NCBI RefSeq assembly: GCF_024713975.1
Contig: NC_091099.1
Location: forward strand, 830,001 to 894,000
Length of the DNA stretch: 64,000 nt
Direction: 5' to 3'
Origin: Paralichthys olivaceus
Taxonomy: Eukaryota > Chordata > Actinopteri > Pleuronectiformes > Paralichthyidae
The translations under genes were made by a program, and so were the position numbers. The notes beneath the pieces were generated by a model. The model searched no databases. It was given only the letters and a program-made list of their open reading frames with translations, and was not told the DNA's origin. Within the stretch, counting starts at the first letter, position 1; every line of letters begins with the position of its first letter. Of this stretch, positions 37,569-48,395 are shown in pieces.

Positions 37569-40061
37569 AACTGATTATATTTGTGTGGTCAAAGGTCACA
37601 GGTCACAGGTCACAGTGATATACCACGGTCTGTATCGAGGTCCCGCCCATACAAGCACTTGGCCAATCGTGAGTCAGCCTCAGCTCCAGTATGTGATTCT
37701 GAACACGCTAACATCACAGCCGTGACGTGTCTCAGCGGTGAATTATCAACACGACTGTGGGAAGCAGGTCAGATTCCTCCGATTCACCGCGTCGCTCTGG
37801 TGTTTCAGCAGACGACAGATCAGCTGAAGGGTTTTGTCTGCAGTTAATGGACAGTGCAGGTGTGTCCTCGTCCTCGTTCACAGGGGGATGGATTTCTCAC
37901 ACGATAAAATCACAGATGAACACATGAACAGATGAATGGGACGTCCGCTGTCACTGGACACTTTAAGTCCGCCTGGTAGTAGTAGTAGTAGTAGTAGTAG
38001 TAGTTGTTGTATATACTCAGTAAACACAAACACTGGGTTAAACTGAAGCTGATATTTGGTTTAAAAAAATAAATTCCCGATGTAAACAAACTCAGTGGAT
38101 AAAAGGGAACGTTTCCTACAGGGTCGATCGGAGGAGCTGAGCCTCCAGACGAAGCTTTTGATTTATCGTCAATCTGCGTTCACCTGTGGTCACGAGCTCC
38201 GACTGAACGCTTCTGTAGGAGGTTTACTGGGCACGCCGAACCAGGAGGGACTACATATCCCATCAGCGGCTGGGCCTCCGCAACCTGAACCAATAATTTC
38301 ACAGCTCAGGGATAAATGTGTTGCTCACATTGAGCCACGTTAACTGAAGCAGGAGGAAACAAACTCTTCACATGATGTAACCTGAAGCAGCGAAGTCTGG
38401 AGGGTGGCGTCGCTCTCACCTGGACTGGGGCACGGTTTTGTCGACGAAGAGGAAGATGGCTTTCTCTGAAGGCAGCTGGATGCGTTTCCTGATGATCCAC
38501 ATGAACTGGGCCACTGTGATGTCAGAGGGCACCAGGTACTTCCTCTTATCGATGTCCACGATCTGAGAGCCGGAGACCTTCTCCACGATCACCTGCAGGA
38601 CACACGCAGACACACAACACACAGGTTCTTTTCACTTCACTGCTGGAACACGTCATACATGCTGTTTCCTCATGAAACGTGTTCCACATCACATGTTTTC
38701 TTCAGCAGCACATTCGGACTCAATCAGCAGCCAATCAAATGTCAACACGCTGAATCCATCAGATGTCGACTCCAAACGAACAACACACAAGTTTATATAC
38801 ACAAGTCTGATGAGCTGTCGCTGTTTTCACACATGAGCTCTGGACATGTTGTGTAGTCATGTTGTGTAGACATGTTGTGTAGACATGATGTGTAGACATG
38901 TTGTGTAGACATGTTGTGTGGACATGTTGTGTAGTCATGTTGTGTAGACATGTTGTGTAGACATGTTGTGTAGACATGTTGTGTAGACATGTTGTGTAGA
39001 CATGTTGTGTAGACATGTTGTGTAGTCAGTGTGTGTAGCAGATTGTCAACTCGTTCACAACAACAGGAACATGTGGGGACGTTCAGGTGAGGGGTGGAGC
39101 CTGTAGAGCAGCAGGAGGCGGGACATGACGTCTAAACTGTGTAAAGATCAGTGTTGTTGTTTACAGCTCGTCCACACGGCGTCGGCCCTCATCACCAAAA
39201 CATCTGGAACCTCCTCGTCTGTCCAAGTGGACGTCTTCGTCTTCTACGGCTCCTCTTCTTCATCCTGAGATGTTTGTGTTCTTCAGTTTCACGTCCGTCA
39301 CGTGTTAGAAACCTCAGAGACACGCCCACTCGCTCACTGAGAAGGTTCCAGATGTTTTACTAGAGGCTGCAGGAGAAGATCCAGAACACGTCCAGACTGT
39401 GTTCGTTTGCAAATGTGAAACAGTGAGAAGTGTGAAACTCGTGGCTCAGGACACATTCGTGTTCACTTTGACAAAAGGCTGAAGACACGTGTCTCAGACC
39501 TTCCTCCCGAATGACCCGTCTCACATTACAGTCATTCGATCCATTGCTCAAATTAAATATTAATTTGCGCAGCTTTTGTCACAAAAGAACCTGATGATTT
39601 GGGTTGAATAAGGTTTTTTTTTAGAAGCTCTACCTTCCTCTCGTTTTACAAAAAGGAGGACGTTGGATTTGTGTCGTCTTTCTCTCTGCAGTCGTTTCTT
39701 TTAACAGGAGAAGAAAGGAACTTCACAGGTATTGTCGTCCACACAAAAGCCTGGGTTTGTATTTCCTCGGTTTAAAAGTTGTCCACAATGAGACTGTGTC
39801 CTGAGGTCAACGTCTACGTGCAGTTCAACATCTGTCTACACTTTAAGCAGCTGAGGGACGTTTCTTTACAACTTTATGAACTTCCCTTTCTGTGTCTCCT
39901 CCTCCAGGTGGTTTGTCTGTGAGCGAGGACAGTCTCTAAAGGTCAGAGACAGACTGACGACCTGAGTCGGTCCCAGCACTTGTCAATCAAGACTCACCCA
40001 GTCACTCTCTCCTTATCTCTACACTTCCTGTCACTCACTCCATCAGTACCCCCCCACACAG

Positions 40062-40107
<46 letters not shown>

Positions 40108-41642
40108 ACCGGTACTCTGTCGGGATATTTGTTGCGTATTTTGGCCGACTCCACACATCGGTGCTCTGAGGGAGAGACAGACAACAAACAGGAAGTCAGA
40201 GATTACAGGGATGAGCGACATCTCTTGGGAGTCTCCTCACCTCCTTATCTCCTCCCCTCCTCCCCTCCTCCCCTCCTCCCCTCCTCCCCTCGCTGCCTCT
40301 CCTGGTCCTGTGAGCTCTATGCGTTACATTAACGCTCAGCTATATACTTGCATATTGGAAATACTCTGCATACTGTGAACACTTGCTCATTGTACTACTC
40401 AGCTGTGCTGCTCTTATTTATTATTTTTTACCATTAAAACATACTGTGTATATATTTTTAAATTTATATTGTTAAATGTTAATACTTGATTTTCTTATCT
40501 TCTATTTAGAGATGTCTGACACGCACCAACAACACCAAAACATGTAATTAAAGCTTTTCTGATTCTGATTCCTGGATGAACTCAGCGACACATCAGGTCA
40601 AAGTGACTCTAGACACATAAACTTTACTGATAAACATTCACCACTTATTACAGAACATGTGACAGTGTGTCTCAGTGGGAGCAGAGGGGGATGGACGATC
40701 AGAGATATGAGACCCACTTCTACAAACATATCTCTTTTCTGTCTTCATCTTTTTTTAGGACACTTGATTTTATCTGAACCTGAAGAGACAATGAAACCAG
40801 CAGAGACGTCACTTTACCCTGAACTCAAACCAAGATTCACATCAGCTCATATTCCTCCCTGAACACTTTGAATATTCACGGTGGTGGAACGTGTTAAAAG
40901 CTCTGAGAGTAACATTATTAACACTTTTCAGTTCAGCGTCAATAGTTCACGTTCACCGATTATCGGTTCCTCTTGATATCGTTTCCTCTTGATATCGGTT
41001 CCTCTTGATATCGTTTCCAGACGATACTGAACCGTGGGAAGCAAAAAGCTCAACAACGACTAATGATTAAAAAGAACATTTTATACAAACCAACAGCTAC
41101 ATTCCTAAATGTCTAAAGTACGGTGGCCCTGAAGTGCAAATCCCAAAACACAACTGAAACAGAGAAAACTATTGGTCGTTGTGTTTTTTTTTAATCGTCA
41201 AGTTTTCTTATTTGTTTGTGGTGTTGTTTTGAATTGTGGATTTTCTTCTCCGAGGTGTTATCTGCTCTCTGACCTCTCTCCGGTGCTGCTGTGTGAACTA
41301 CAGCTGTGCGGCTTTGATCAGCTGACTGCCTGTGATGCGTCACCATGACATCGGTGGTTTTTAACATGTGATGCTAGTCATGCACCGTTAGCTGCTGTAG
41401 CTTCGGATATTAGCAGCTCAGTGTTGCAGCAGCATGCAGCAGGTGAGCAGGAGGAGAATGAGGAGGCGAGACACGATGAACTGAGGAGGAGGAGAGGAGG
41501 AAGAGGAGGAGAGGAAGAGGAAGAATGAGGAAGAGGAGGAGAGGAGGAGGAAGGTGCATGACATGACAAAAACATCCTCTGGTTTCATAACAATCCAAAG
41601 CGCGTTACCGAGGGAATGATCCTCTTTAAACATCCATTTCAT
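37366..41642 (-). CDS. gabarapl2: GABARAPL2 / GATE-16, ATG8-family autophagy protein
   Basis: Ubiquitin-like modifier conjugated to phosphatidylethanolamine on autophagosomes and Golgi vesicles. Four coding exons: 41609-41642 ([11 protein letters not shown]), 40110-40165 ([19 protein letters not shown]), 38420-38592 ([20 protein letters not shown] through [10 protein letters not shown]) and 37366-37480 ([20 protein letters not shown] then YSGENTFG and tail). Total 125 aa. Residues 1-116 look almost identical to mammalian GABARAPL2, including the LIR-docking surface around K46-R47-K48-Y49. After G116, where ATG4 cleaves, the human protein has a single Phe; here nine residues follow (YEAFHTTRG, then TAA at 37368-37366). 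All introns are GT-AG. The donor after exon 2 runs straight into a TG repeat. Confidence 0.95.
38843..39038. repeat. 13 bp minisatellite (ACATGTTGTGTAG), about 15 copies
   Basis: Tandem ACATGTTGTGTAG with variants TCATGTTGTGTAG, ACATGATGTGTAG and ACATGTTGTGTGG, inside gabarapl2 intron 2. Confidence 0.95.
39155..39320 (-). repeat. dispersed repeat family, copy 4 (inverted)
   Basis: Reverse complement of the element at 4170-4315: GTGTTGTTGTTTACAGCTCG, then GGCGTCGGCCCTCATCACCA, TTTCACGTCCGTCACGTGTT. The match over about 160 nt is high by eye, suggesting relatively recent spread. Confidence 0.7.
40166..41608 (-). other. gabarapl2: gabarapl2 intron 1
   Basis: Contains a CTCCTCCC tract (40243-40296), a 17-18 nt repeat built on TTCCTCTTGATATCG (40964-41025) and a GA/GGA purine tract (41448-41556). 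No exon recognised. Confidence 0.55.
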
Positions 41643-41791
41643 GTTTGCTGCGGCCCCGCACTGACGCGTGATGGAGGAGACGGAGATGCGGGGGGAGGCC
41701 GGAGATGTGCGGGAGCCGTCGGTTTCTAACGTCCCGGAGAAAAGCGACCAAAACAAAACGTCACGCATCAGCTGTGCGTCCGGCCGGGAGG

Positions 41792-41799
41792 TGACGTCA
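41792..41799. promoter_or_regulatory. cAMP response element (TGACGTCA)
   Basis: Perfect CREB/ATF palindrome about 150 nt upstream of the gabarapl2 start codon. Function inferred from consensus and position. Confidence 0.55.
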
Positions 41800-42422
41800 C
41801 TACCTGACCGAGGCGCGGTGCCGAGCTGCGTTCACGTGCTCCCGGAAATTGTCCGTCAGTCACTCTGGCCGCTGCCAGGATTTCTTCCGGGTTGTGCAGG
41901 GGGCGCTCGCGAGCTCGTCCAAACAACAAGATAAAAGCAGTAATATGACAGTAAAAAGACGTCACATGTAAAATACGTCACTGAGTCTCTCAGCCCTTTC
42001 TCCTCAGGCAGGTCGTCACAAAGACCTGACGTCACCTTTACTTTCCAGCCTGGACGAACACATAATGTACTTATATCATAAATAACATACATATACAATT
42101 CATTATCAACATGTCTTCTATTTAAAATAAACACAAAGACAGCCATCAGGGGTCAGGGGCGTTTGCGGGCCACAGTTTTCTGTCCTCTCCTTACATTTGG
42201 TGAAAAGAACTAAACTGACGACAAAACATTGACAAAATGTCTGATAATTCACCAGTTCTGGAGGTTACATGCAAAGAAAACACAAATACAGTTGGTTCGC
42301 ATCTGTTTTCTTCTCGATGACGAATCTGAACATCTCAAAATAAGCTCATTGAGGGTCTTTAAGTGGAGTTTTTCCGTGACCAAACCCCTGAATCCTAGGT
42401 TCCTTGAACGCAGCACGTCCGT

Positions 42423-42436
42423 CTCTCCATGGCAAC
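42423..42436 (+). promoter_or_regulatory. RFX X-box-like motif (CTCTCCATGGCAAC)
   Basis: Matches the vertebrate X-box GTTGCCATGGCAAC at 11 of 14 positions with a perfect right half-site. It lies about 255 nt before the tmem231 start, where ciliary genes usually carry RFX sites. Confidence 0.5.
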
Positions 42437-42461
42437 CGAGAGACGCTGAACGCAACTCAAC

Positions 42462-42506
42462 ATGGCGGCGCTTGGTGCTAGGAGGCTAATGCTAGCAGCA
42501 TGTTAG
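42462..42506 (+). CDS. upstream ORF in tmem231 leader (14 codons)
   Basis: AACATGGCGG context opens a frame reading MAALGARRLMLAAC then TAG, ending 184 nt before the tmem231 ATG. It matters only if transcription begins upstream of 42462, which is unknown. Confidence 0.3.
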   Translation: MAALGARRLMLAAC

Positions 42507-42690
42507 CGCGCTAGCTCTGTGTGCGGGGATCGAACGTCGGACTCGAACAGGTGGATGTTAGTGAACGACGCTCGGTTTGTTGTGTTTGCTCTGGTTTCTC
42601 CTCCACACCCTCAGTTAGCACAGGTGCTAGCTGTGCTAGCCGGGTCGTTAGCTAGCTCGCCGGCTGACACCGTTGTCTCCACCGTCGCTC

Positions 42691-44780
42691 ATGGCTTTCT
42701 ACGAGGTTTATTCTCATCCGGCTTTGATTCGGTACAAGACGAGTGTCTGTACCAAAGCCTCCCTCTTCCTCCTCGTGGTTCTGGGCCTCACCTACATCGC
42801 TCCTCTGCTGGTTGCTTACAGGAGCCAAGGTACAACACTGATCCGTGTCAAAGCCTCTTCATTCACGTGCAAGCTTGTGTTCCACCGCTGTGTTGATCTG
42901 TGTTTAGGGTTCTGGATTAAAATGAGCAGCTATGAGGAACAGCCGGTGGTTCGGTACCAGTACCAGGCTCTGCTGGTGGCGGCTACCGGTCCTCAGGGAG
43001 ACTACGTGGCCTGGAGCACCTTCCCCCACCTGAACAACATGCTGGGGACCAACCTCCGGATCCCTGGCGTCTCTGTAAGGCAGCTCAGTGTGTCCTGTGT
43101 GTCCTCTGTGTCCTGTGTGTCTTCTGTGTCCTCTGTGTCCTGTATGTCCTGTGGTTTGTCCTCCTGTAGATTCTGATCCAACTCATCACATGCTGCTGTT
43201 TCACCTCCTGCAGGTGAGAGAGGAGGACACAAACCAGGACGGGAAGTTTGACCTCCTGACCTTTAAACTGCAGCTGCCCCTGAAAGCAGAGGAGCAGGTG
43301 CACAGTGTCCAGCTGCTGCTCACCTTCAGCTACCAGCTCTTTGTATGTTTCACACCGTCTGTCCACCGACACACACACAGTCTGGGAGGACACAGCTCCA
43401 ACTAATACAAAGTCAATGTTCCAATGAAGCCCGGCATGTTTTTTTTCTCGGTGTGGTCTCAGCGGATGTCCACGGTGGTGATGCAGAGCCTGGTCTATGT
43501 GCAGCACTCGTCCTCTGTCCCTGGAGCGAAGCTGTTCATCAGCGGAGACCTGAGGCTGCAGCAGAGGACGCCCCTGCCTCACCGAGGACTGTACAACATT
43601 TACAATGTGAGAGAGGACGCACGCTCACTATCTCAATGTTGTCGGCTTCACTCTCGTTTCCTGCTCTTCCACCAGAGTAAATGAAAGTAGAGCGGACCTC
43701 CATTAATGATTCTTCTGACACACCCAGCCTTCCCTCCACCGTAACTCATTCATATATTTGTACTTACTTATTATAAAGCCTGAGGTTGGCTTCATGTACT
43801 CAAACCAGATATCATCTACTATCATCTAGTTCCTTTGCTCTTTAATTTCCTGACAATCCCAGTACAAATATTTGATAATGGTATATTACACATACTCTCC
43901 TTGAAGGCAGACGTGGAAGAACAGCTGATCTGTGAAGTCTTGTGAAAGTTCTCTGTCACGTTTGTTTGGTTTTTATTGACGCTCAGGTGTCCGTGATCGA
44001 CGGCTCCAGCCCCTTTGCGAGCGCGTATGACCTCGATGACATCATCAGGAGATACCAGCAGAGAAACTGTGAGTTGACAATGACTGACTTTTTTTGTGTT
44101 TGCTTTTATTTTTTTTTATGGCTGTTAATAAAGCCAGATGAAAACCTGCAGCTTATCTCATCCGCAGCACAAACGACCCCAGTCTCCATCTGTTTCTTTT
44201 CTCTGCCACAGTGACCACGGTGCTGTCCTGTCCCATGCCGGTGTGGACGGTGGGACGAGCTGCTGGTTCTCCCTTTGAGCTCAATGCAGAGATCCGGTAC
44301 CCAGTGGAAGTCATTAGATATCCTCCGACAAGTGTGTGTGTGTATTTATTGTGTAGTATGTTACAACACTATATTAACAACAAGGTTAAATTCAAGAAGA
44401 AGCAGCTGGAAGTCAGATCATTTGCAATGGTTTATGGGATGTGTAGTTCCTTCACTGTTTAAATAATTATTTCCCAGTCTTTGAGTATTGTGTTATAATA
44501 ATGGGGCGTGTTCCTTCTGTCGTTTCTCAATGTTTCAACAAATTCAAAGACACTGAGGACGTTTCTTTGTTTGCTGTGAACTTTTCTTCATCGTTTCCTC
44601 CTTAACGTTCCCTCCACCTATCGCCCCGGTTTCTGGGAAACCATCAAGTTCGCCTGGATCCAGTACGTCAGCGTCCTCCTCATCTTTCTGTGGGTCTTTG
44701 AACGCATCCAGAGATTTGTTTTCCAGAACCAGGTTCTGACCACCGTACCCGTACCAGTGGGAAAACCTCACCTGTCGTGA
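42691..44780 (+). CDS. tmem231: TMEM231, ciliary transition-zone membrane protein
   Basis: Component of the MKS/B9 complex that forms the diffusion barrier at the ciliary base; human mutations cause Joubert and Meckel syndromes. Seven exons join in phase to 309 aa (human about 316): 42691-42829, 42908-43074, 43214-43342, 43463-43606, 43987-44068, 44212-44317 and 44618-44780 (TGA). It starts [20 protein letters not shown]. An N-terminal membrane span lies at about 23-45 ([20 protein letters not shown]). A large luminal domain follows ([71 protein letters not shown]). The C-terminal span is in [20 protein letters not shown], followed by a short tail. Introns 1-5 are GT-AG. The last intron has no usable AG and fits the U12 AT-AC class. 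Confidence 0.94.
43087..43150 (+). repeat. TGTGTCCTC/TGTGTCCTG short tandem repeat
   Basis: Nine-nucleotide-like TGTGTCCTS units in tmem231 intron 2. Confidence 0.8.
44318..44617 (+). other. tmem231: probable U12-type AT-AC intron (tmem231 intron 6)
   Basis: Exon 6 ends GTCATTAG; the intron opens with ATATCCTCC (U12 donor consensus ATATCCTTT), has TCCTTAAC at 44599-44606 (exact U12 branch-point consensus) and closes with CCAC before CTATCGCC. Joining AG|C gives I-S-Y-R-P-G-F-W-E, matching human ISYQPGFWE. No AG exists between an in-frame TGA (44577-44579) and the needed junction, so a GT-AG acceptor is excluded. Confidence 0.85.
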
Positions 44781-45132
44781 TTCACTGGCAGTGATGGGAG
44801 CTTCAGGTCAGTATCACATGTCTCACAATGACAACACATCACTGACTGAGTTTTAGGGAGCAGCCATTTTATTTATTTTTAGTTTTGTAAAAACAAAAAC
44901 TAAATAAGAACATCCAGAAAACATCCAGGTCTGGTTTTAAACAAACATTCATTTATGTTTTCATGTTCTCCTCGACAGGTTTCCACGCCGGCCCTCTGCT
45001 GCTGAAAACAAACATTTCTTCTTCCTCTGCTGGGGAAATGAATTTTTTAAATGTATATAAATAGTATTTTTGTGATAGCAGTTTTGTTGATGTGCTTATT
45101 TTTGTACTGTTCCAAAGCTTTAGATGAATAAT

Positions 45133-45138
45133 AATAAA
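45133..45138 (+). terminator. tmem231: tmem231 polyadenylation signal AATAAA
   Basis: AATAAA about 350 nt beyond the stop codon, in AT-rich sequence. Confidence 0.6.
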
Positions 45139-45743
45139 TGATTTGCCACAAATAACTGAACTGACATGCTGCAGAGCTGTGTGTGTGTGTGGGTGAGTGG
45201 GTGAGGGGGTGAGGGGGTGGGGGGATCAGGCGACTCCTCTCCAGCAGCCGGGGGCCTGTGCAAATATTTCAGTTTTATTTGTACTACCTGTGTTGTGTGC
45301 TACTTGCTAAGGAGGAGATATCCTGGATAAGTGAACTCAGGCCTGTTGATCCACAGGGACACAGATCAGGAACCTTGGCTCTGGTCCTTATCTACGACCC
45401 TCCGACCCTTTGGCGTGTCCAGATGAGCCCCGGTCTATAATCAAACGTTTTACAGAAGGACTATGAACTCCACCTGTTCTTTCACTTATCTCACAAGGAG
45501 AGAGCTGTCCGTCAGAGCTTCAGGGAAGCGTTTACTCTTTTAACCATCGATTTACTTTCACAGCAGCAGCTTCGTGAATATTTGTGTTTTGCTCATTTAC
45601 TGTCTGTTTACTGTTCAAACAGCCGTTCAGTCACGCTCATGGCGTCTTCCATCAAACTGAACATACATATATACATATGTATACATACAGTATATATACA
45701 TATATACATATGTATGTTTGAGCTGTGTCCTTTCTCTACAGAT

Positions 45744-46276
45744 CACACACACATACATATACATATGTGTAAATGGTACATGTTGTACTTTGAGGGAGGA
45801 CAGTCTGCAGTGCATTAGAGGCAGGAGGCATGGAGGAGGCTCCTTGTGTTTGTGCGTGTGTGTGTGCACATCTGGACCAGCTCCACTGTATTAGCTCATT
45901 TAAACCTCTCAGTCTGCCTGTGTAGTTTAGTGAGAGTCACACCCTGTGCATCTACACAACCACAACATCTACACAACTCACATCTACACAACCACAACAT
46001 AGATTTTGTGGTTGTGTAGATTTTGTGGTTCTCTAGATGTTGTGGTTGTGTAGATGTGAGTTGTGTAGATGTTGTGGTTGTGTAGATGCACAGGGTGTGA
46101 CTCTCACTAAACTACACAGGCAGACTGAGAGGTTTAAATGAGCTAATACAGTGGAGCTGGTCCAGATGTGCACACACACAAACACAAGGAGCCTCCTCCT
46201 GCCTCTAATGCACTGCAGACTGTCCTCCCTCAAAGTACAACATGTACCATTTACACATATGTATATGTATGTGTGT
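45744..46276. repeat. long inverted repeat, arms about 250 bp, centre near 46010
   Basis: Left arm, from CATATGTGTAAATGGTACAT through TCTGCAGTGCATTAGAGGCA, AGCTGGTCCAGATG complement, and CACCCTGTGCATCTACACAA, is mirrored as the reverse complement on the right. Only a few indels are visible (an extra GCATGGAG-like octamer in the left arm). The core is built of ACACAACCACAACATCT units. Could fold as a large cruciform or hairpin RNA. No coding content. Confidence 0.93.
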
Positions 46277-46281
46277 GTGTA

Positions 46282-46371
<90 letters not shown>
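46268..46371. repeat. (TG)n/(TATG)n microsatellite
   Basis: TG with TATG interruptions, over 100 nt, directly at the right end of the long inverted repeat. The left end has a shorter CACACATA tract. Confidence 0.95.
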
Positions 46372-46373
<2 letters not shown>

Positions 46374-46502
46374 AACTTCTGAAACAAACTTCACATCAGA
46401 TCTCGATGAAAGATTCAAGTTGAAATTCTTTACTGACGAACGTTTCATGATTTGTTGTGAACGAAACAATGGAAACTAAAATCATTAATCCATCGAGGGT
46501 CA

Positions 46503-46803
46503 GTCCACTGCAGCAGGAGGAGCCCGAGGAGCCCGGGGTCCACTGCAGCAGGAGGAGCCCGAGGAGCCCGAGGAGCCCGGGGTCCACTGCAGCAGGAAGA
46601 GCCCGGGGTCCACTGCAGCAGGAGGAGCCTGAGGAGCCCGGGGTCCACTGCAGCAGGAGGAGCCCGAGGAGCCCGAGGAGCCCGGGGTCCACTGCAGCAG
46701 GAGGAGCCCGGGGTCCACTGCAGCAGGAGGAGCCCGGGGTCCACTGCAGCAGGAGGAGCCCGGGGTCCACTGCAGCAGGAGGAGCCCGGGGTCCACTGCA
46801 GCA
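46503..46803. repeat. GC-rich minisatellite (CCGGGGTCCACTGCAGCAGG core)
   Basis: About ten copies of GAGGAGCCCGGGGTCCACTGCAGCAG, with variable insertion of 9 nt GAGCCCGAG units. Both strands are open in several frames only because the unit lacks stops in phase, so those frames are not taken as genes. Confidence 0.95.
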
Positions 46804-47564
46804 AGATAACTTTGTGTTTGTGTAACAAAGAAACTGTCCTTTAACCAGTTTGTCACAGGTTCATCGTCACAGCTGAGAGGAGGAGCTCCGAGGTTTGACA
46901 CTTGACTGTGGCGTCTTCAAAGTGAGTGATCAGTGCCCAGGGTCTGTCCCCCACTGTCCCCCCTCACCTCCATCACTCTGTCCTCCCTCACCCACACATC
47001 CATCACCCTCACCTCCCTCACCCATCCATCACTCTGTCCTCCCTCACCCTCACCTCCTTCACCCACACATCCATCACTATGTCCTCCCTCACCCACACCT
47101 AACTCACCCCCTCCCAGGGACCACGAGCTCCATGGCAGCAGAGCGCTGGAGGACAGGAAATGATTCTGACCCAGACAGGAACCAGGTGCATCCTTCTTCT
47201 CCGTGTGTTGTTGATCGGAGAGAGAACCCAGGTCCATTCCACTCAGTTCTTACAAGTACACACACAGTACACACACAGTACACACACAGTACACACACAG
47301 TACACACACAGTACACACACAGTACACGTCAATATCAGAACACGAGTCTGGAACCTCTTGAGTTCACAAGACCCTAAATCTCTACTTTAGCCAACATGTC
47401 TGTCTCCATGACGACTGAACAAATGCTACTGACGACCATGTTTAACTCGTGTTTCTTATCATCATCACTTCTGACAGTAACATGATTAACCTTCAAAACA
47501 GGATCTTAAAATAAATACTTCATTGTGTGAATGTGGAAAATCTGCTGATCAAGATAAAATAAGT

Positions 47565-47599
<35 letters not shown>

Positions 47600-48058
47600 A
47601 GGAGGTAGGTACAGAAAAATGAGAGGAATGATTATTACACAGTTTTTACGTGTTTGTTGAAAAGTCTTGGAAACCTCTCTGACTTGTGAAGAGGAGGGGG
47701 TGAGTGATGTTGTCCATGATGGATGTCAGCTCTGTCAGCTCTGCTAACATGGTCAACTCGTGCAGGAGCCCTTTGACTTCTGACGCTGAAATATCTATTG
47801 AACACAACATCTGAGCATGACGCTCCCTCATATTCACACTTTAAACCCCAACAGATGGTTTAATCTGTGAGTCTGCTCGTTCCTAAACAATCAAATGTGT
47901 TTTCTGCCTCTGGAGACAGTGTCTCCTGAAGACACAGTCTCATATCTGTGATGTCTAGTGAGCCAAGGCTTTGACCTCCACCAAGCTCTCACACAACACA
48001 ACAGCCTGTTGCACCATGAGAGGACAGAGACAGTGTCTATGAACATTCAACAAGCACC

Positions 48059-48062
48059 TGAT

Positions 48063-48110
<48 letters not shown>

Positions 48111-48114
48111 ATCA
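48059..48114. repeat. 56 bp perfect AT-rich palindrome
   Basis: TGATCAAT, then an alternating AT run, then ATTGATCA. Perfectly self-complementary and prone to cruciform extrusion. Confidence 0.9.
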
Positions 48115-48395
48115 AACTTTTAAATCATCTAAATGCTTTAATTCTGTTCCTTTTATTTATATATATTGTCACACACACACTTTTCGTTGTCTTTAACTGT
48201 GGTTTGACTCTGAAGTAAAGTTTTGCATGTCTCTTATTATTACCATCTGATATCTTATTATTACTGTCTGATATCTTATTGTCGACTCTTGCCGCTGTGA
48301 TGTCCCCACACTGTGCAGCATCTTATCTTATCTCTGTGTCGATAACTCGAGGATGTGCATCTATAATCTCTGTGATGTGATCGGAGGTGTTTGGA

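Larger units (their letters stand above)
38593..40109 (-). other. gabarapl2: gabarapl2 intron 2 with minisatellite and repeat copy 4
   Basis: Holds the 13 bp minisatellite (38843-39038), dispersed-repeat copy 4 (39155-39320) and a CT-then-CA tract (40063-40106) that abuts the exon 2 donor. Confidence 0.6.
41643..42690. promoter_or_regulatory. divergent promoter region of gabarapl2 (minus) and tmem231 (plus)
   Basis: Start codons are 1.05 kb apart, facing outward. The gabarapl2 half (41643-41930) is CpG-rich with a full palindromic CRE TGACGTCA at 41792-41799, a CACGTG E-box at 41833-41838 and CCGGAA ETS cores. The tmem231 half (42400-42690) is also CpG-rich and has an RFX X-box-like element at 42423-42436. 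The middle is AT-rich. Confidence 0.65.
45139..48395. other. repeat-rich intergenic interval between tmem231 and the sulfotransferase
   Basis: No gene recognised. Contains the long inverted repeat, the GC-rich VNTR, CACCC/TCCCTCACCC tracts (46965-47105), an 11 nt ACACACAGTAC repeat (47256-47327), a TA run (47570-47585) and an AT palindrome (48059-48114). The phrase CTGTTCAAACAGCCGTTCAG at about 45610 resembles the duplicated modules near 57540 and 58110. Confidence 0.6.

Noticed and set aside
46396-46901. Several 120-130 codon frames on both strands
   Set aside because: Created by the stop-free GC minisatellite; repeat-only translation.
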